Positions 1 to 8,609 of a stretch of DNA of 44,621 nucleotides are shown piece after piece. The DNA lies in assembly GCA_947479645.1 (NCBI GenBank), contig CANKAJ010000025.1, positions 1 through 44,621 of the forward strand. The letters run 5' to 3'. Positions within the stretch are counted from its first letter, which is position 1, and every line of letters begins with the position of its first letter. The position numbers were made by a program, and so were the translations under genes. A model generated the notes under the pieces. The model saw only the letters and a program-made list of their open reading frames with translations, was not told the DNA's origin and ran no database searches. The stretch is from Betaproteobacteria bacterium. GTDB taxonomy: Bacteria; Pseudomonadota; Gammaproteobacteria; Burkholderiales; SG8-39.

Positions 1-285
1 CATCGGGCGCGAAGCCGGAGTAGGCGGGTTATCCGGGAATGTTGATTGGCAGGGAACGACCGAAAGTCTCTACGCACCTGATGTGATGCTGATTTGCTGA
101 CGTATTGCAGTGATTACATAAGAGAAATTCGGATGCCTGGTATCGACCCGTTGCGGAAGTTGGATTTTCTCAAAAGCTGCCATTCAGAATTGACCAAACC
201 AGCTAGCCGATAATGATTTTTTGAATATGATTTCGACCACCCCGCTTGTACTGCAACAAGAGGTAAAGAGGCCAAGACGCTGGAT
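1..285. other. Left-edge stretch without a confident gene
   Basis: This lies beyond the 3' end of the ankyrin/FGE gene. A plus-strand frame is open from base 2 to a TGA at 98-100 and could be the last 32 residues of a gene entering from the left, but it is too short to recognise. I see no terminator hairpin with a T-tract and no other supported feature here. Confidence 0.2.
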
Positions 286-3200
286 TTAATCGGTCCTGGC
301 AACACGGAAACCGACGACGGACCATCGTTCCGCAGAGACGATCCCGCCGCGGCGAGCGGAGCGCAAGTCATGCGGATGGGAGCCCCAGGAACCGCCGCGC
401 ATCACGCGCACGGAACAATCGCCAAAAAGATATGCACTACCATCTCTCGGGTGCCAAGTATAGATATTATTACTATACCAACAATCTTCGGTATGCTCCC
501 ATACATTGCCATGCATATCGTGCAAACCGAAGGCATTGGCAGGGTAACTCCCGACCGGCTGTGTTTTGCCCACCGATTGGGCTATCGGGCTGCCTTGATA
601 GCTTCCGCGAGAATCGTAATTAGCCTGATTCGGGCTAATGCTCATGCCTGTGGAAAAAGCGGTGGTCGTGCCCGCGCGTGCTGCGTATTCCCACTGCGCT
701 TCCGTAAGGAGGCTGTAGTTCTTGCCCGTCTTGCGTGATAGCCAGCCTGTGTACTGCTTCGCATCATTCCAAGAAAGGGAGATCACTGGCATCCTGCCAC
801 GCCCCCAACCTTGGTCAAAAGGATTCCAACTGCAGCCTCCGTCACGCACACAGGTATCCCATTCTTCGAACGTTACCTCGAATTTGCCGACAGCGAAGGG
901 GCGCGCAATGCTCACCTCATGTTGTTGTGGTCCTTCATCGAGATCACGCCCCGCCTCAGATACGGGTGAGCCGATCAGGAAGATGCCTGGCGGAATTACG
1001 ACCATCTCCGGACAATTCGCGCAGTCACGAAACACCGTGCCATGTGGCCCCAACGGCAAGACAGGCGGCGTCACGCACGCGCCGTTCTGTAGTACCTGCG
1101 ATGCAGTGCATGACGGAACTACCACTGGCGGCACACCCGCTGGCATCGGCATACTAACAACAAGCGCGGGGCCGCCATTGACGGCGTATCTCGCGCTGAT
1201 TACAGCAGATGTGGGCGGATTCATATTTTCGGGACACCCAATTCCTTGGTTGGAGGCAAACCAGGGAACAATGATTGATGTCGTGCCGGGACTTGGTGTT
1301 GCGTGTGTCGTGAATGACAGAAAACCGGCTGCACAACTAAAGTTGTAGGTCACCGCAACATCGTTGACGACCACTCCAGTTTGCTGCGTCCAGGAGACTG
1401 GCATGCTTCTGATTCCGGTACTGATGCCATTGCGGAGAAACGTTGCAAAATCGGCCGGATTTGTCGAAAGCACCGGCGGGAGTACGGGGGCAACCGTCAC
1501 GCACACACCGTTCTGCAGCACTTGCGGTGCCACACAGACAGGGGGTGGTGTTACACACACACCATTCTGCAAAACCTGTGTCGGGGCGCAAACCGGTATT
1601 GGCGTCACGCACATTCCGTTCTGTAGTACCTGCGGTGGCATGCACGCCGGTGGTGGTGGCGTTACGCACGCGCCGTTCTGCAGCACCTGCGGTTGCGTAC
1701 AGATAGGGGGCTTGGGTGTCGCTACCAGGTGAGCAACGACGTAACTGATTGTCTTGCTGCCTGCCGGTGCTATCACCGTCATCGTCACGTTGTGACGATT
1801 GGGGGCATCGACAGTGTGTGCCCATTCCAGATTGCCCACTCGCACCGGTATCAGTAGTCGATATTGTGGACACGGCCCACCTGGAGCACGAATAGGGCAA
1901 GAAGGTGGGGGCGTGAAGCTTGGCGGATTGGGTTGCACAATCAACGTCGCCGGCAATGGAATTACGTTCGGCTCGGACGCCGTGAACTGTAGCGTTACCG
2001 GCTGGGTTATCTTGTCGTCGATGTCGACGTACAGCATGAAACTATCGCCCTCGACGAACTCAATAGGGCCGGCTTCCGCAGGCGTACCCAGAATCAATGT
2101 TTCGGTCGCCGGACTGGCACTGCGCCTCACGCTCATCAATCCGAAATCCTTGATGCGTGTCACCACAGGCGGCACGGTAATGCATTGACCGTTCTGCAAT
2201 ACCTGTGGCGCCACACAGGTCAAGACAGGCGGCCGCGTGCCAGGATCCGCCATCAACTGCGATGTCTTTGGCGTGTCAGTCGAAATCGTCGCCGTGATAT
2301 TGACAAGCCCATTGCCGCGAATGCCGGCGAAGGCGCCGACCCGCACCGGCACTGCTATCCGGGTCTTGGTGCAAGGCCAGTTCGGATTGCGCTCCATGCA
2401 GAGTGGATCGGGTTTCTGGCCCACCGGCCTGGGCGGCACCACGAGCGTGGCTGGCACCGGAAACGCGCCGGACTCACTTGAACTCAGTTGCACCGTGAGC
2501 GGCAAACGCTGCGCCGGGCTTTCCTTCTCGCCGATTTCCACCACGAAGTTGGCGACATCGCCTTCACGTACCATGACGCAGTTCGGATCGATGCCGGCTG
2601 CCGGCACGCATCGCACGGGATTCCAGGGCTGGCCGTTGGCCGGGGTTATTCCGCCGTTGAGCCAGAACCCAATGACTGGCCCTTGTATCACGGGAGGTTG
2701 TGGGGGCTGCGGAGGTTGCGGTGGGCTAGGAGGCCGTTTTTTTGCCAGGGCTGCGGCAGCAACCACACCAGCGGCAACGACCAGCCCGCCGATCAACCAC
2801 CTGCCGATGCCAGAGCCGCTTGCGGCAGCCGCGCCTTGCGTTTCAGGCGCAGTCTCCGCCTCCGCGTCGGCTGCATCACCAACGCCACGCGCAGCGAACT
2901 GCGGTGCACTCGCCATGGGCTTGGCGCCCGCTGCGAGTAGCGCGCTGATCATGTCCTGCCGCTTTTGTTTCGTCGCACGCGCAAGCGCCGTCTCGCCTTT
3001 GGGGCCTGCCTGATCCGGTTTCGCCCCACGCGCGATCAACAGGCGCAGCACTTCCATGTTCCCCGCGCTGACCGCCACGAGCAGCGGCGTCTCACCCTCC
3101 TGGGTGGCGCGACCAGCGTCAGCGCCGAGACTCAACAGACGTTCGACGATGAGTTTTGATTTTTGGAACTCCAGCACCGCAAACGGGCCGCTCGTCTCCA

Positions 3201-3672
3201 CTACAATCGTCGCCGCCATCAGCGGAGTGAGTTTGGTCCTGGCGTCCTCGGCATTGAGATCCGCCCCTTTGGATGCCAGCAATTCCACTATGGTCGCATT
3301 GCGCGGCGATCCGGGTGAAACGGCGATGTGCAGTGCCGAGCGCTGCAGTTCCGGGTCCAGTGCATTGGGCGAAGCCCCCGCATCCAGTGCCGCACGTGCG
3401 CCTTCGATGTCTTCGGCTAGAACACTGCTCAACAGCGGACTCATGGCCTGCTGCGCCTGCGCCGAGGCCAAGCCAGCGACAAGCGCGATACAACTCATCA
3501 CCCAAACCTGCAGGAATTGTCTTAACGGGGATTTCCGGTTGAGCTGGCGGTGTGGACTCGCCCCCGGATAAACTGCACTCTTCTGTTCGAGAGCACCAGA
3601 ATTGAATTGAATATCTTGATTAACTGAAAAACTCTGAGCAACCGTCCACCACTGCGCGCCGATGTTCGGCAT
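286..3672 (-). CDS. Ankyrin-repeat / membrane / FGE-sulfatase-fold protein
   Basis: This is an 1128-residue multidomain protein. The ATG at 3672 follows a good GGGGAG ribosome site. The N-terminus is unusual: about 55 polar residues precede a hydrophobic, signal-like stretch ending AQAQQ near residue 74. Roughly five ankyrin repeats follow (about 77-255), then an Ala-rich transmembrane helix near 285-310 and a KKRPPSPPQPPQPP linker. Two Ig- or Calx-like beta domains come next, then six copies of a Cys-x3-QVLQNG-x-Cys motif. Residues about 877-1128 form an FGE-sulfatase (SUMF1/EgtB-type) fold, seen in LTEAQWEYAARAG, GLHDMHGNVWE, RVMRGGSWG and GFRVAR. The cysteine pair used by true formylglycine-generating enzymes is not seen (the matching stretch reads HDLRSARRGG), so a binding or structural role is more likely than catalysis. 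It lies downstream of the CHAT gene on the same strand. Confidence 0.85.
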   Translation of the reverse strand: MPNIGAQWWTVAQSFSVNQDIQFNSGALEQKSAVYPGASPHRQLNRKSPLRQFLQVWVMSCIALVAGLASAQAQQAMSPLLSSVLAEDIEGARAALDAGASPNALDPELQRSALHIAVSPGSPRNATIVELLASKGADLNAEDARTKLTPLMAATIVVETSGPFAVLEFQKSKLIVERLLSLGADAGRATQEGETPLLVAVSAGNMEVLRLLIARGAKPDQAGPKGETALARATKQKRQDMISALLAAGAKPMASAPQFAARGVGDAADAEAETAPETQGAAAASGSGIGRWLIGGLVVAAGVVAAAALAKKRPPSPPQPPQPPQPPVIQGPVIGFWLNGGITPANGQPWNPVRCVPAAGIDPNCVMVREGDVANFVVEIGEKESPAQRLPLTVQLSSSESGAFPVPATLVVPPRPVGQKPDPLCMERNPNWPCTKTRIAVPVRVGAFAGIRGNGLVNITATISTDTPKTSQLMADPGTRPPVLTCVAPQVLQNGQCITVPPVVTRIKDFGLMSVRRSASPATETLILGTPAEAGPIEFVEGDSFMLYVDIDDKITQPVTLQFTASEPNVIPLPATLIVQPNPPSFTPPPSCPIRAPGGPCPQYRLLIPVRVGNLEWAHTVDAPNRHNVTMTVIAPAGSKTISYVVAHLVATPKPPICTQPQVLQNGACVTPPPPACMPPQVLQNGMCVTPIPVCAPTQVLQNGVCVTPPPVCVAPQVLQNGVCVTVAPVLPPVLSTNPADFATFLRNGISTGIRSMPVSWTQQTGVVVNDVAVTYNFSCAAGFLSFTTHATPSPGTTSIIVPWFASNQGIGCPENMNPPTSAVISARYAVNGGPALVVSMPMPAGVPPVVVPSCTASQVLQNGACVTPPVLPLGPHGTVFRDCANCPEMVVIPPGIFLIGSPVSEAGRDLDEGPQQHEVSIARPFAVGKFEVTFEEWDTCVRDGGCSWNPFDQGWGRGRMPVISLSWNDAKQYTGWLSRKTGKNYSLLTEAQWEYAARAGTTTAFSTGMSISPNQANYDSRGSYQGSPIAQSVGKTQPVGSYPANAFGLHDMHGNVWEHTEDCWYSNNIYTWHPRDGSAYLFGDCSVRVMRGGSWGSHPHDLRSARRGGIVSAERWSVVGFRVARTD
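1069..2220 (-). repeat. Six-copy Cys-x3-QVLQNG-x-Cys coding repeat
   Basis: Within the ankyrin/FGE gene the motif Cys-x3-QVLQNG-x-Cys-(V/I)-T occurs six times. Four copies are tandem at about 1498-1701, with a unit of roughly 18-19 residues. Single copies sit at about 1069-1110 and 2177-2220, in front of the FGE domain and between the beta domains. Each copy has two Cys seven residues apart around Asn-Gly, which suggests small disulfide loops joining extracytoplasmic modules. The DNA is also repetitive (recurring CCGTTCTGC), so copy number could change by slippage or recombination. Confidence 0.8.
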
Positions 3673-3982
3673 CTTTTTCTCCCCGTTTAAGCCGCATTCT
3701 TAGAATTGTCATGGGCGGGCATTTTTACGGGCACGCGCAAGTATCGTTGCACTACTTGGCCGATTTACGTTCTGATTGGTTGAATCACCTCGTCTTATCA
3801 ACAAAGGCATCGTGCGGTTCGGCATCAAACAACAAAGTCGATTAACCCTGATGCCACATCAGTATCGCAAGCCTAACGCGTGTACCTACTATACGGTTGA
3901 CGAAGCAACCACGCTCAATGGCGCCGGGAATTTTAATCGAGTTTGATTACACAGGGAATTTGTCTCAATTGGCAAGAGCAAA
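3673..3982. other. Intergenic, CHAT gene to ankyrin/FGE gene
   Basis: These 310 bases separate two minus-strand genes. They presumably hold the ankyrin/FGE promoter close to 3673-3780 and the CHAT gene's 3' untranslated region. I see no convincing hairpin terminator, RNA gene or further reading frame. The length suggests the two genes are transcribed separately or only loosely coupled. Confidence 0.4.
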
Positions 3983-6900
3983 CTACCTTCCACCATCGCC
4001 AATCAAGGCATACGGCGCCCAGAACAGCGGGTGCGCGTAGGAGAATTCCGGCCGGCCGGCCGCATCGAGCGCGTTCTGATCCATGATGCTTAATAGTGAG
4101 CGATTCAGCGCCAGCGCACGCGAGAGGGTCGGGTCCTTGGTATATCGCTCGAACATCCCTGTGGTCAGCATGCGCGCCGACACCGTCTCCACCGGCCAAT
4201 GCGTCACCAGCAGCGAACGGCTGCCTGCGTAGAAGAAGCCTCGCCCCAAGCCGGACACGGCTTCGGCTCCTTCGCCGTCTCCTGCTGCCGTATTGCACGC
4301 CGACAGCACCACGAGATCAGCATCGAGCTTGAGCGCGAGCACATCATCCAGCGTGAGCAGCGGCGACACTGTCGGATCATCGAAGGCCGCCAGCGCCAGT
4401 GCCGGCTGAACCAGCCCGGGGAGGTCGCCCGGTATCAGTCCGTGGGTGGCAAAGGCGACAATGCGCCGCTTGTCCATGCTGACGGTCTGTACCGTCTTCC
4501 TGTTGGCGTCGCTGCCAAGGTAGACGTCCTTTAACTTGTCCGCGCCCAGCGCCTGCGCGATTGCGAGTATCTCGTCGCGGGTGTCGGGCAAGGGATTCAA
4601 GTCACCATAGGCGGTCCAATCTGATGCCGTCACGGCTGATCCAGCTTGCACGGACGCCCCCTCGGTTGCGGGACGTTGCGCGTGGACAGCATCCCCCGTC
4701 TCACTCATGCGAGCGATGCTCAAGTTACGCACCTTCAGGAAACCGCGCGTAACAGTGGCCGCTTGTGGGGCTGTCTTGGCTTCGGCAACCCGCGTAAATT
4801 GCGGATCACCAAAACCGATAAAGGGCTGACGAGCACTGTTCGCAGCGGGAATGGCTCGCAATCTTACGAACGCGCTCACCGACGGGATACTCACCACGGC
4901 GACCTTGCGGGCGAGCCAGGGCACCCCGCGGAACTCGCCAAACGTCATATTGGCATCGCGCTTGGGCTGCACGTTCTCAGTGGTCAAAATAGCCAGGGGA
5001 ATCTGCGCCAGACCACCGCTCACGCTTGTCACCATGGTTGTCGCCCCACCCCAGGCCGTAAGCGAGGGCGCGAACAGTGCCATGTACAGGCGGTGCGCGC
5101 CGGCAAAATCGTAAGCCGGCACCTGGGCCAAGGGTAGCGATCCGTAGTCGAGCGACTTGCGCAGGTTTTCAACGATCCGGGCAATTTCCGGTTCGCCCAG
5201 TTCGGCCGAATGGTAACTAATGCCCCCCTGTGCTGTGATGGTCCAGACGAAGCTACGCTCCCGAGTTGACAGCACACTCACCAGAACCTCGCCCGGGCGC
5301 AGCGCCTTGGCGGCTTGCTCAGGCGTCGCCGGCCGCGGATGGCTGACGTTGGCGTAATCCGGGAAGAGTTTCTCGATTTCGGCGAACAGTCGGGTGCGGT
5401 TTTTCTCGATGTCGGCGATGCGCGCACGCATATCAGTCATGATTTTTGGCAGTTGCTGCTCCGGTGGCAGTCCTACCAGGCGCAGCAGCGTTTCGTAAAG
5501 CACTTGGATTTCCTGGCGCTCATCCTGCTCTTGGCGGATCAATTCGCCCAGTCCAGGCTGGTTGGCCGCGGCACGTGCAGCCGATGCCGCCAGCGATTGC
5601 TGCACCGAGCCGGCCCGCGCCGCATCGGCAAGGCGAAAGGACTCCGCCACGGCATTCAATCCGGCGCGCTTCTCCAGGTCGCTCCCCTTGATTTGCCACA
5701 GCAACGTCAGATAAGCATCGATGATATTGCGCAGCTTCACTCGCCGCAGTGCCAGGGCGTCTGACTGGGTCGAACTCGCCTCCGGAGACAACAGCACCCG
5801 CATGGCGTCGCGAAAGTTGGCAAGCGCCGCAGCCTGGTCGCCACTCGCGGCCATTGCTATGGCGTAAGTGCCGCGGGTTTCGCCAGTTTGATAGTGGCCC
5901 TGCCCGAGATCCTTGACATTCTTTTCGAGCAGTGTTTTCAGGATCGGCAAGGCGCGCGCCGAATCGCCAACCTTGATTGCCGCAAGCATTCCCTCGACCG
6001 ATCCCCCGACCAGCCGCCGGTTGTACTCATCGGCTTGAGCGGTCGTTTGTCTGGCGACATACTGGGCATTTGCATTCACCCAGTCTTCCCGTCCAATAAA
6101 AGAATCACCCAGTTCCTTCGTCGCGGCTAACCGCCTGTTGGAATTTGCCGACAGGCCAATCTGGTCGCAGATATCCAGAGTAGCGCGGGCCATGACCTCT
6201 GCTTCGCGAAAACGCCCCTGCTGGGTCAACACTTGCGCATAAACGACGGTTGCATACGCTGTTACGGGAGCGTACTTGCCAGAGCGCGAAAGCGTACGAG
6301 TCAGGACATTGCGCACCGCCAATTCCGCTTCTGCTAAGCGCCCCAGTTCAATCAGATATCGGGTCAGGTCGAGTTCTCGTCCATCGAAGCCATTAGTGTC
6401 AGCCTCCTGTGGTCGATCAAGAAGGTCCTGAGCATGAAATGCCATACTTCGCCGAACCGCCGTTTCGGCCTCAAGCAATTTTCCTTCTCCCCGAAATACC
6501 AATGCATTGGCTGATTCGCGTACCCCGCCAGTTCGAGCGACAGGAGATGTATTCCAAAAGGGCGCATTACGGTTGCGCTCAAATATGGCGTCACCAATGG
6601 TTATAAACCGACGTGCGTTGGCGAGATCGCCTTGCTGAGCATAAAGCTCGGCAAGGGAGTAGGCATTCATGCGCTTTGTCGACAGGGCTGCGCCTGGATT
6701 GTTCTGAATAGTCTGGCGTATCGCAACCGCAGTGCCCAGGTTCCCGGCTGTGCGTTCGGCTCCTGCAAGGAAGGTGAGCGCGGCGACCTTGTCCCTTTCA
6801 TTTTGTGCAAGCTCGACGAGCTTTCTCTTGTCTTCAAGCCAGAGGCTGGTCAGACCAAGCTCCTCGCGTACTGCAGCACGCTGCCTGAGGAAAGCTATTA

Positions 6901-7117
6901 ATTCTGAATTGTTCGCATCCGAAGAGGGCTCGCGTTCGGCTTGAGCCAACATCGCCTTTGCCTTTTCGGGATCGGGCTTGTATTGATCAAGCACGGCAAT
7001 GATATTAGCGATGGTGCGTGGCGGTACGGCAGGGTTGGTGGTCGACGACTGCGCGAAACTCGCCAGCGGCGCCAGGGCAAGGCTAAGCACTGCAAGAACT
7101 GCGAGACGTGCGTTCAC
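3983..7117 (-). CDS. Exported TPR-CHAT domain protein (caspase-fold protease)
   Basis: About 1044 residues. The GTG at 7117 is preferred because GGAG lies six bases upstream and it opens directly into a clean signal peptide (LAVLAVLSLALAPLASFAQS). An ATG at 7129 is possible but lacks a ribosome site. Residues about 30-600 are helical repeats of TPR type (AYSLAELYAQQGDLANARRF, YAQVLTQQGRFREAEVMAR). The last 400 residues are a CHAT domain, a caspase-like cysteine peptidase fold: the His is in FATHG (about 892), the Cys in LSACNTA (about 941), followed by GLGRGFFYAGSRSLLVTHW and the terminal HPLFWAPYALIG. Both catalytic residues are present, so it is probably active. The signal peptide places it outside the cytoplasm, unlike CRISPR- or STAND-linked CHAT proteins. 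Substrate unknown. Confidence 0.9.
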   Translation of the reverse strand: MNARLAVLAVLSLALAPLASFAQSSTTNPAVPPRTIANIIAVLDQYKPDPEKAKAMLAQAEREPSSDANNSELIAFLRQRAAVREELGLTSLWLEDKRKLVELAQNERDKVAALTFLAGAERTAGNLGTAVAIRQTIQNNPGAALSTKRMNAYSLAELYAQQGDLANARRFITIGDAIFERNRNAPFWNTSPVARTGGVRESANALVFRGEGKLLEAETAVRRSMAFHAQDLLDRPQEADTNGFDGRELDLTRYLIELGRLAEAELAVRNVLTRTLSRSGKYAPVTAYATVVYAQVLTQQGRFREAEVMARATLDICDQIGLSANSNRRLAATKELGDSFIGREDWVNANAQYVARQTTAQADEYNRRLVGGSVEGMLAAIKVGDSARALPILKTLLEKNVKDLGQGHYQTGETRGTYAIAMAASGDQAAALANFRDAMRVLLSPEASSTQSDALALRRVKLRNIIDAYLTLLWQIKGSDLEKRAGLNAVAESFRLADAARAGSVQQSLAASAARAAANQPGLGELIRQEQDERQEIQVLYETLLRLVGLPPEQQLPKIMTDMRARIADIEKNRTRLFAEIEKLFPDYANVSHPRPATPEQAAKALRPGEVLVSVLSTRERSFVWTITAQGGISYHSAELGEPEIARIVENLRKSLDYGSLPLAQVPAYDFAGAHRLYMALFAPSLTAWGGATTMVTSVSGGLAQIPLAILTTENVQPKRDANMTFGEFRGVPWLARKVAVVSIPSVSAFVRLRAIPAANSARQPFIGFGDPQFTRVAEAKTAPQAATVTRGFLKVRNLSIARMSETGDAVHAQRPATEGASVQAGSAVTASDWTAYGDLNPLPDTRDEILAIAQALGADKLKDVYLGSDANRKTVQTVSMDKRRIVAFATHGLIPGDLPGLVQPALALAAFDDPTVSPLLTLDDVLALKLDADLVVLSACNTAAGDGEGAEAVSGLGRGFFYAGSRSLLVTHWPVETVSARMLTTGMFERYTKDPTLSRALALNRSLLSIMDQNALDAAGRPEFSYAHPLFWAPYALIGDGGR

Positions 7118-7270
7118 GCCATTCTCCATTCCAAGTGATATCACTGAGTACCGGAATCAGCGGACGAACGGTGCAAACAACCCAATCGCCAATCGAATCT
7201 CGAGGCAATTATTTTACTTGAACGCATTGGGCTCATGAGAGAATTCCGGGCGCCAAGCTCCTGTTGCGCG

Positions 7271-7393
7271 AGGGGCCTGCCTATTGAACGGGCTAAAGAG
7301 TTCGAGATGGTGGTCAACTTGAAAACGGCGAAAGCACTTGGCTTAAAGATTCCACAATCGATTTTGTTGCGAGCAACCAAGATAATCGAATGA
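7271..7393 (+). pseudogene. Fossil C-terminus of an ABC_sub_bind (TrpX/YpA-like) substrate-binding protein
   Basis: The frame ending at the TGA 7391-7393 reads GLPIERAKEFEMVVNLKTAK and then ALGLKIPQSILLRATKIIE. This closely matches the characteristic last 40 residues of the ABC-type tryptophan/tyrosine-like substrate-binding family (usual pattern LPVEQ-KFELVINLKTAKALG-L-IP-SLLLRADEVIE). The frame is open back to about 7148, but the residues before 7271 are not recognisable, so only the tail of the gene survives. It lies between the divergent CHAT and Hcp-like genes. The remaining 7394-7619 carries the Hcp-like promoter region and a degenerate TGGCCGATCTG-containing stretch. Confidence 0.65.
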
Positions 7394-7619
7394 ACTTTGG
7401 CGGTTCGTTAGCGTCCGCTAAGCGGTAATTTGAAACGTAACGGCGGGCGTCAGCTCATGGCCGATCTGCGTCGTCTGGATCACCCATCCGAGTTAGACTG
7501 ACAGTCTATTGCGTTGACTGGGCGTTGCGCCCTGCTGATTCCGGCAATCGCCGCAGTTTTTCGCCCCGCATGGATTGGCGCAGTAAATAAGGAAACCGCA
7601 CTTTGTGCAAGGAGCAGTC

Positions 7620-8153
7620 ATGTTTAGATCACGTATGGCCCGTTTTCTTAGTGTCTTATCCGCAACATTTGCACTGATTGCCGTATCGGCACACTCACAG
7701 GCTGGCAATCTAGTGCTGGCTTTCGAAGGTTTTCCCGCCGCTATTGATGTGCTCAGTTTCAATAATGGCGCTCGTAATCAGGGATCCCCTACTGCTGGCG
7801 GAGGCGGGGTAGGTAAGCCTGCATTCTCTGACTCTACGTTCACCGCCTTAGAGAGTCCCATGACCCCGATGCTTCTTGAGCATTTGACACGAGGGTCGCA
7901 CATCAAGAGCGCTCGGTTGCAGGTATTCCCGCCCAACTTGCCACCTAATGCGCCTCCCAATGTACCGCCTCTATCTGCTTGGATATTTGACGATGTCATG
8001 ATCACAGGGTTGCAGGTGACGGCGGGTGGAGCAGAACCCAGGACGCTAACGAATTTCACCTTTGGCTATGCCCGGCTCAGATACGAGGTATATGTGAACG
8101 GCAAGGTGGTTTCGCAGACCTGTTGGGATGTAAGGACAAACGCCCGTTGCTAG
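7620..8153 (+). CDS. Exported Hcp-like (type VI tube fold) protein
   Basis: 177 residues; the ATG at 7620 follows AAGGAG. A signal peptide spans about residues 1-28 (MARFLSVLSATFALIAVSAHSQAG). The mature part follows the Hcp (PF05638-type) pattern in order: IDVLSFNNG (Hcp: IDVLAWSWG), a Gly-rich loop, SDSTFTALESPMTPMLLEHLTRG (Hcp: FTKYIDKSTPNLMMACSSG), HIKSARLQV, a Pro-rich insert, WIFDDVMITGLQVTAGG (Hcp: EVLVSSVSTGG) and LTNFTFGYARLRYEVY (Hcp: NVTLNFAQVQVDYQP). Classical Hcp is cytoplasmic and loaded into the T6SS. This one is exported by a signal peptide and no other T6SS gene is visible, so it is probably a tube-fold relative with an envelope or extracellular role. It ends in two Cys (CWDVRTNARC) that could form a disulfide. 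Confidence 0.75.
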   Translation: MFRSRMARFLSVLSATFALIAVSAHSQAGNLVLAFEGFPAAIDVLSFNNGARNQGSPTAGGGGVGKPAFSDSTFTALESPMTPMLLEHLTRGSHIKSARLQVFPPNLPPNAPPNVPPLSAWIFDDVMITGLQVTAGGAEPRTLTNFTFGYARLRYEVYVNGKVVSQTCWDVRTNARC

Positions 8154-8609
8154 CCAATGCTGCTTTCGGCTGTTGTCGTCTACTAGCCACTGACCGGACT
8201 GCTACCTGATAGCCTGGCCTTTCCCTGTGTGCGGCTCAGAGCGTTAATCACGTCGACACGATGACGGGCTGCTGGATAATCCAAAGGGCCTGAGTTATGG
8301 GGTCTACTAAGCCACACCGGTACGGCAAAAGGGAGTCGGGCAGCCTACCTTGGTAGGTTCCGAGTATGCTCGCTTTCGCCAAGGACAACAGACGGGTGCG
8401 CTATTTATATGGCAACGTAAAGAGCCTTTCGGCGCGAATTTCAAATGTAATCGGGAACTTCCGCTTGTGGCCGATCTGGGACTCTGAAGCTGGCGTCATG
8501 TACTGAGCTCATCCGTTCCCACGACCGCGGCTGCAAGGAAAGAAAAACTGGTTTGCCACAGCACACCGACTAGAATCAGCGCCTTACACAAACTGACTGA
8601 AAGACTTCC
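8154..8609. other. Intergenic, no supported gene
   Basis: This 456-base stretch between two plus-strand genes has no reading frame I can recognise. Bases about 8445-8500 share the core TGGCCGATCTG with about 7450-7480 upstream, and resemble the decayed repeat debris often seen between betaproteobacterial genes. The promoter for the DUF1993 gene is presumably in the last 100 bases. Confidence 0.4.

Noticed and set aside
286..1040. Diversity-generating retroelement target
   Set aside because: The FGE fold is a known DGR target, but I found no reverse transcriptase gene, no template repeat and no adenine-biased variation signal in the window.
1498..1701. Regularly spaced repeats resembling a CRISPR array
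   Set aside because: The repeats are in frame, encode the Cys-QVLQNG-Cys motif and have no unique spacers or cas genes nearby.
3983..7117. CHAT protein as part of a type III CRISPR (craspase) or gasdermin system
   Set aside because: It has a signal peptide, and neither cas genes nor a gasdermin-like small gene lie nearby.
7148..7270. Upstream continuation of the ABC_sub_bind fragment
   Set aside because: The frame is open but the residues do not resemble the family, so only 7271-7393 is claimed.
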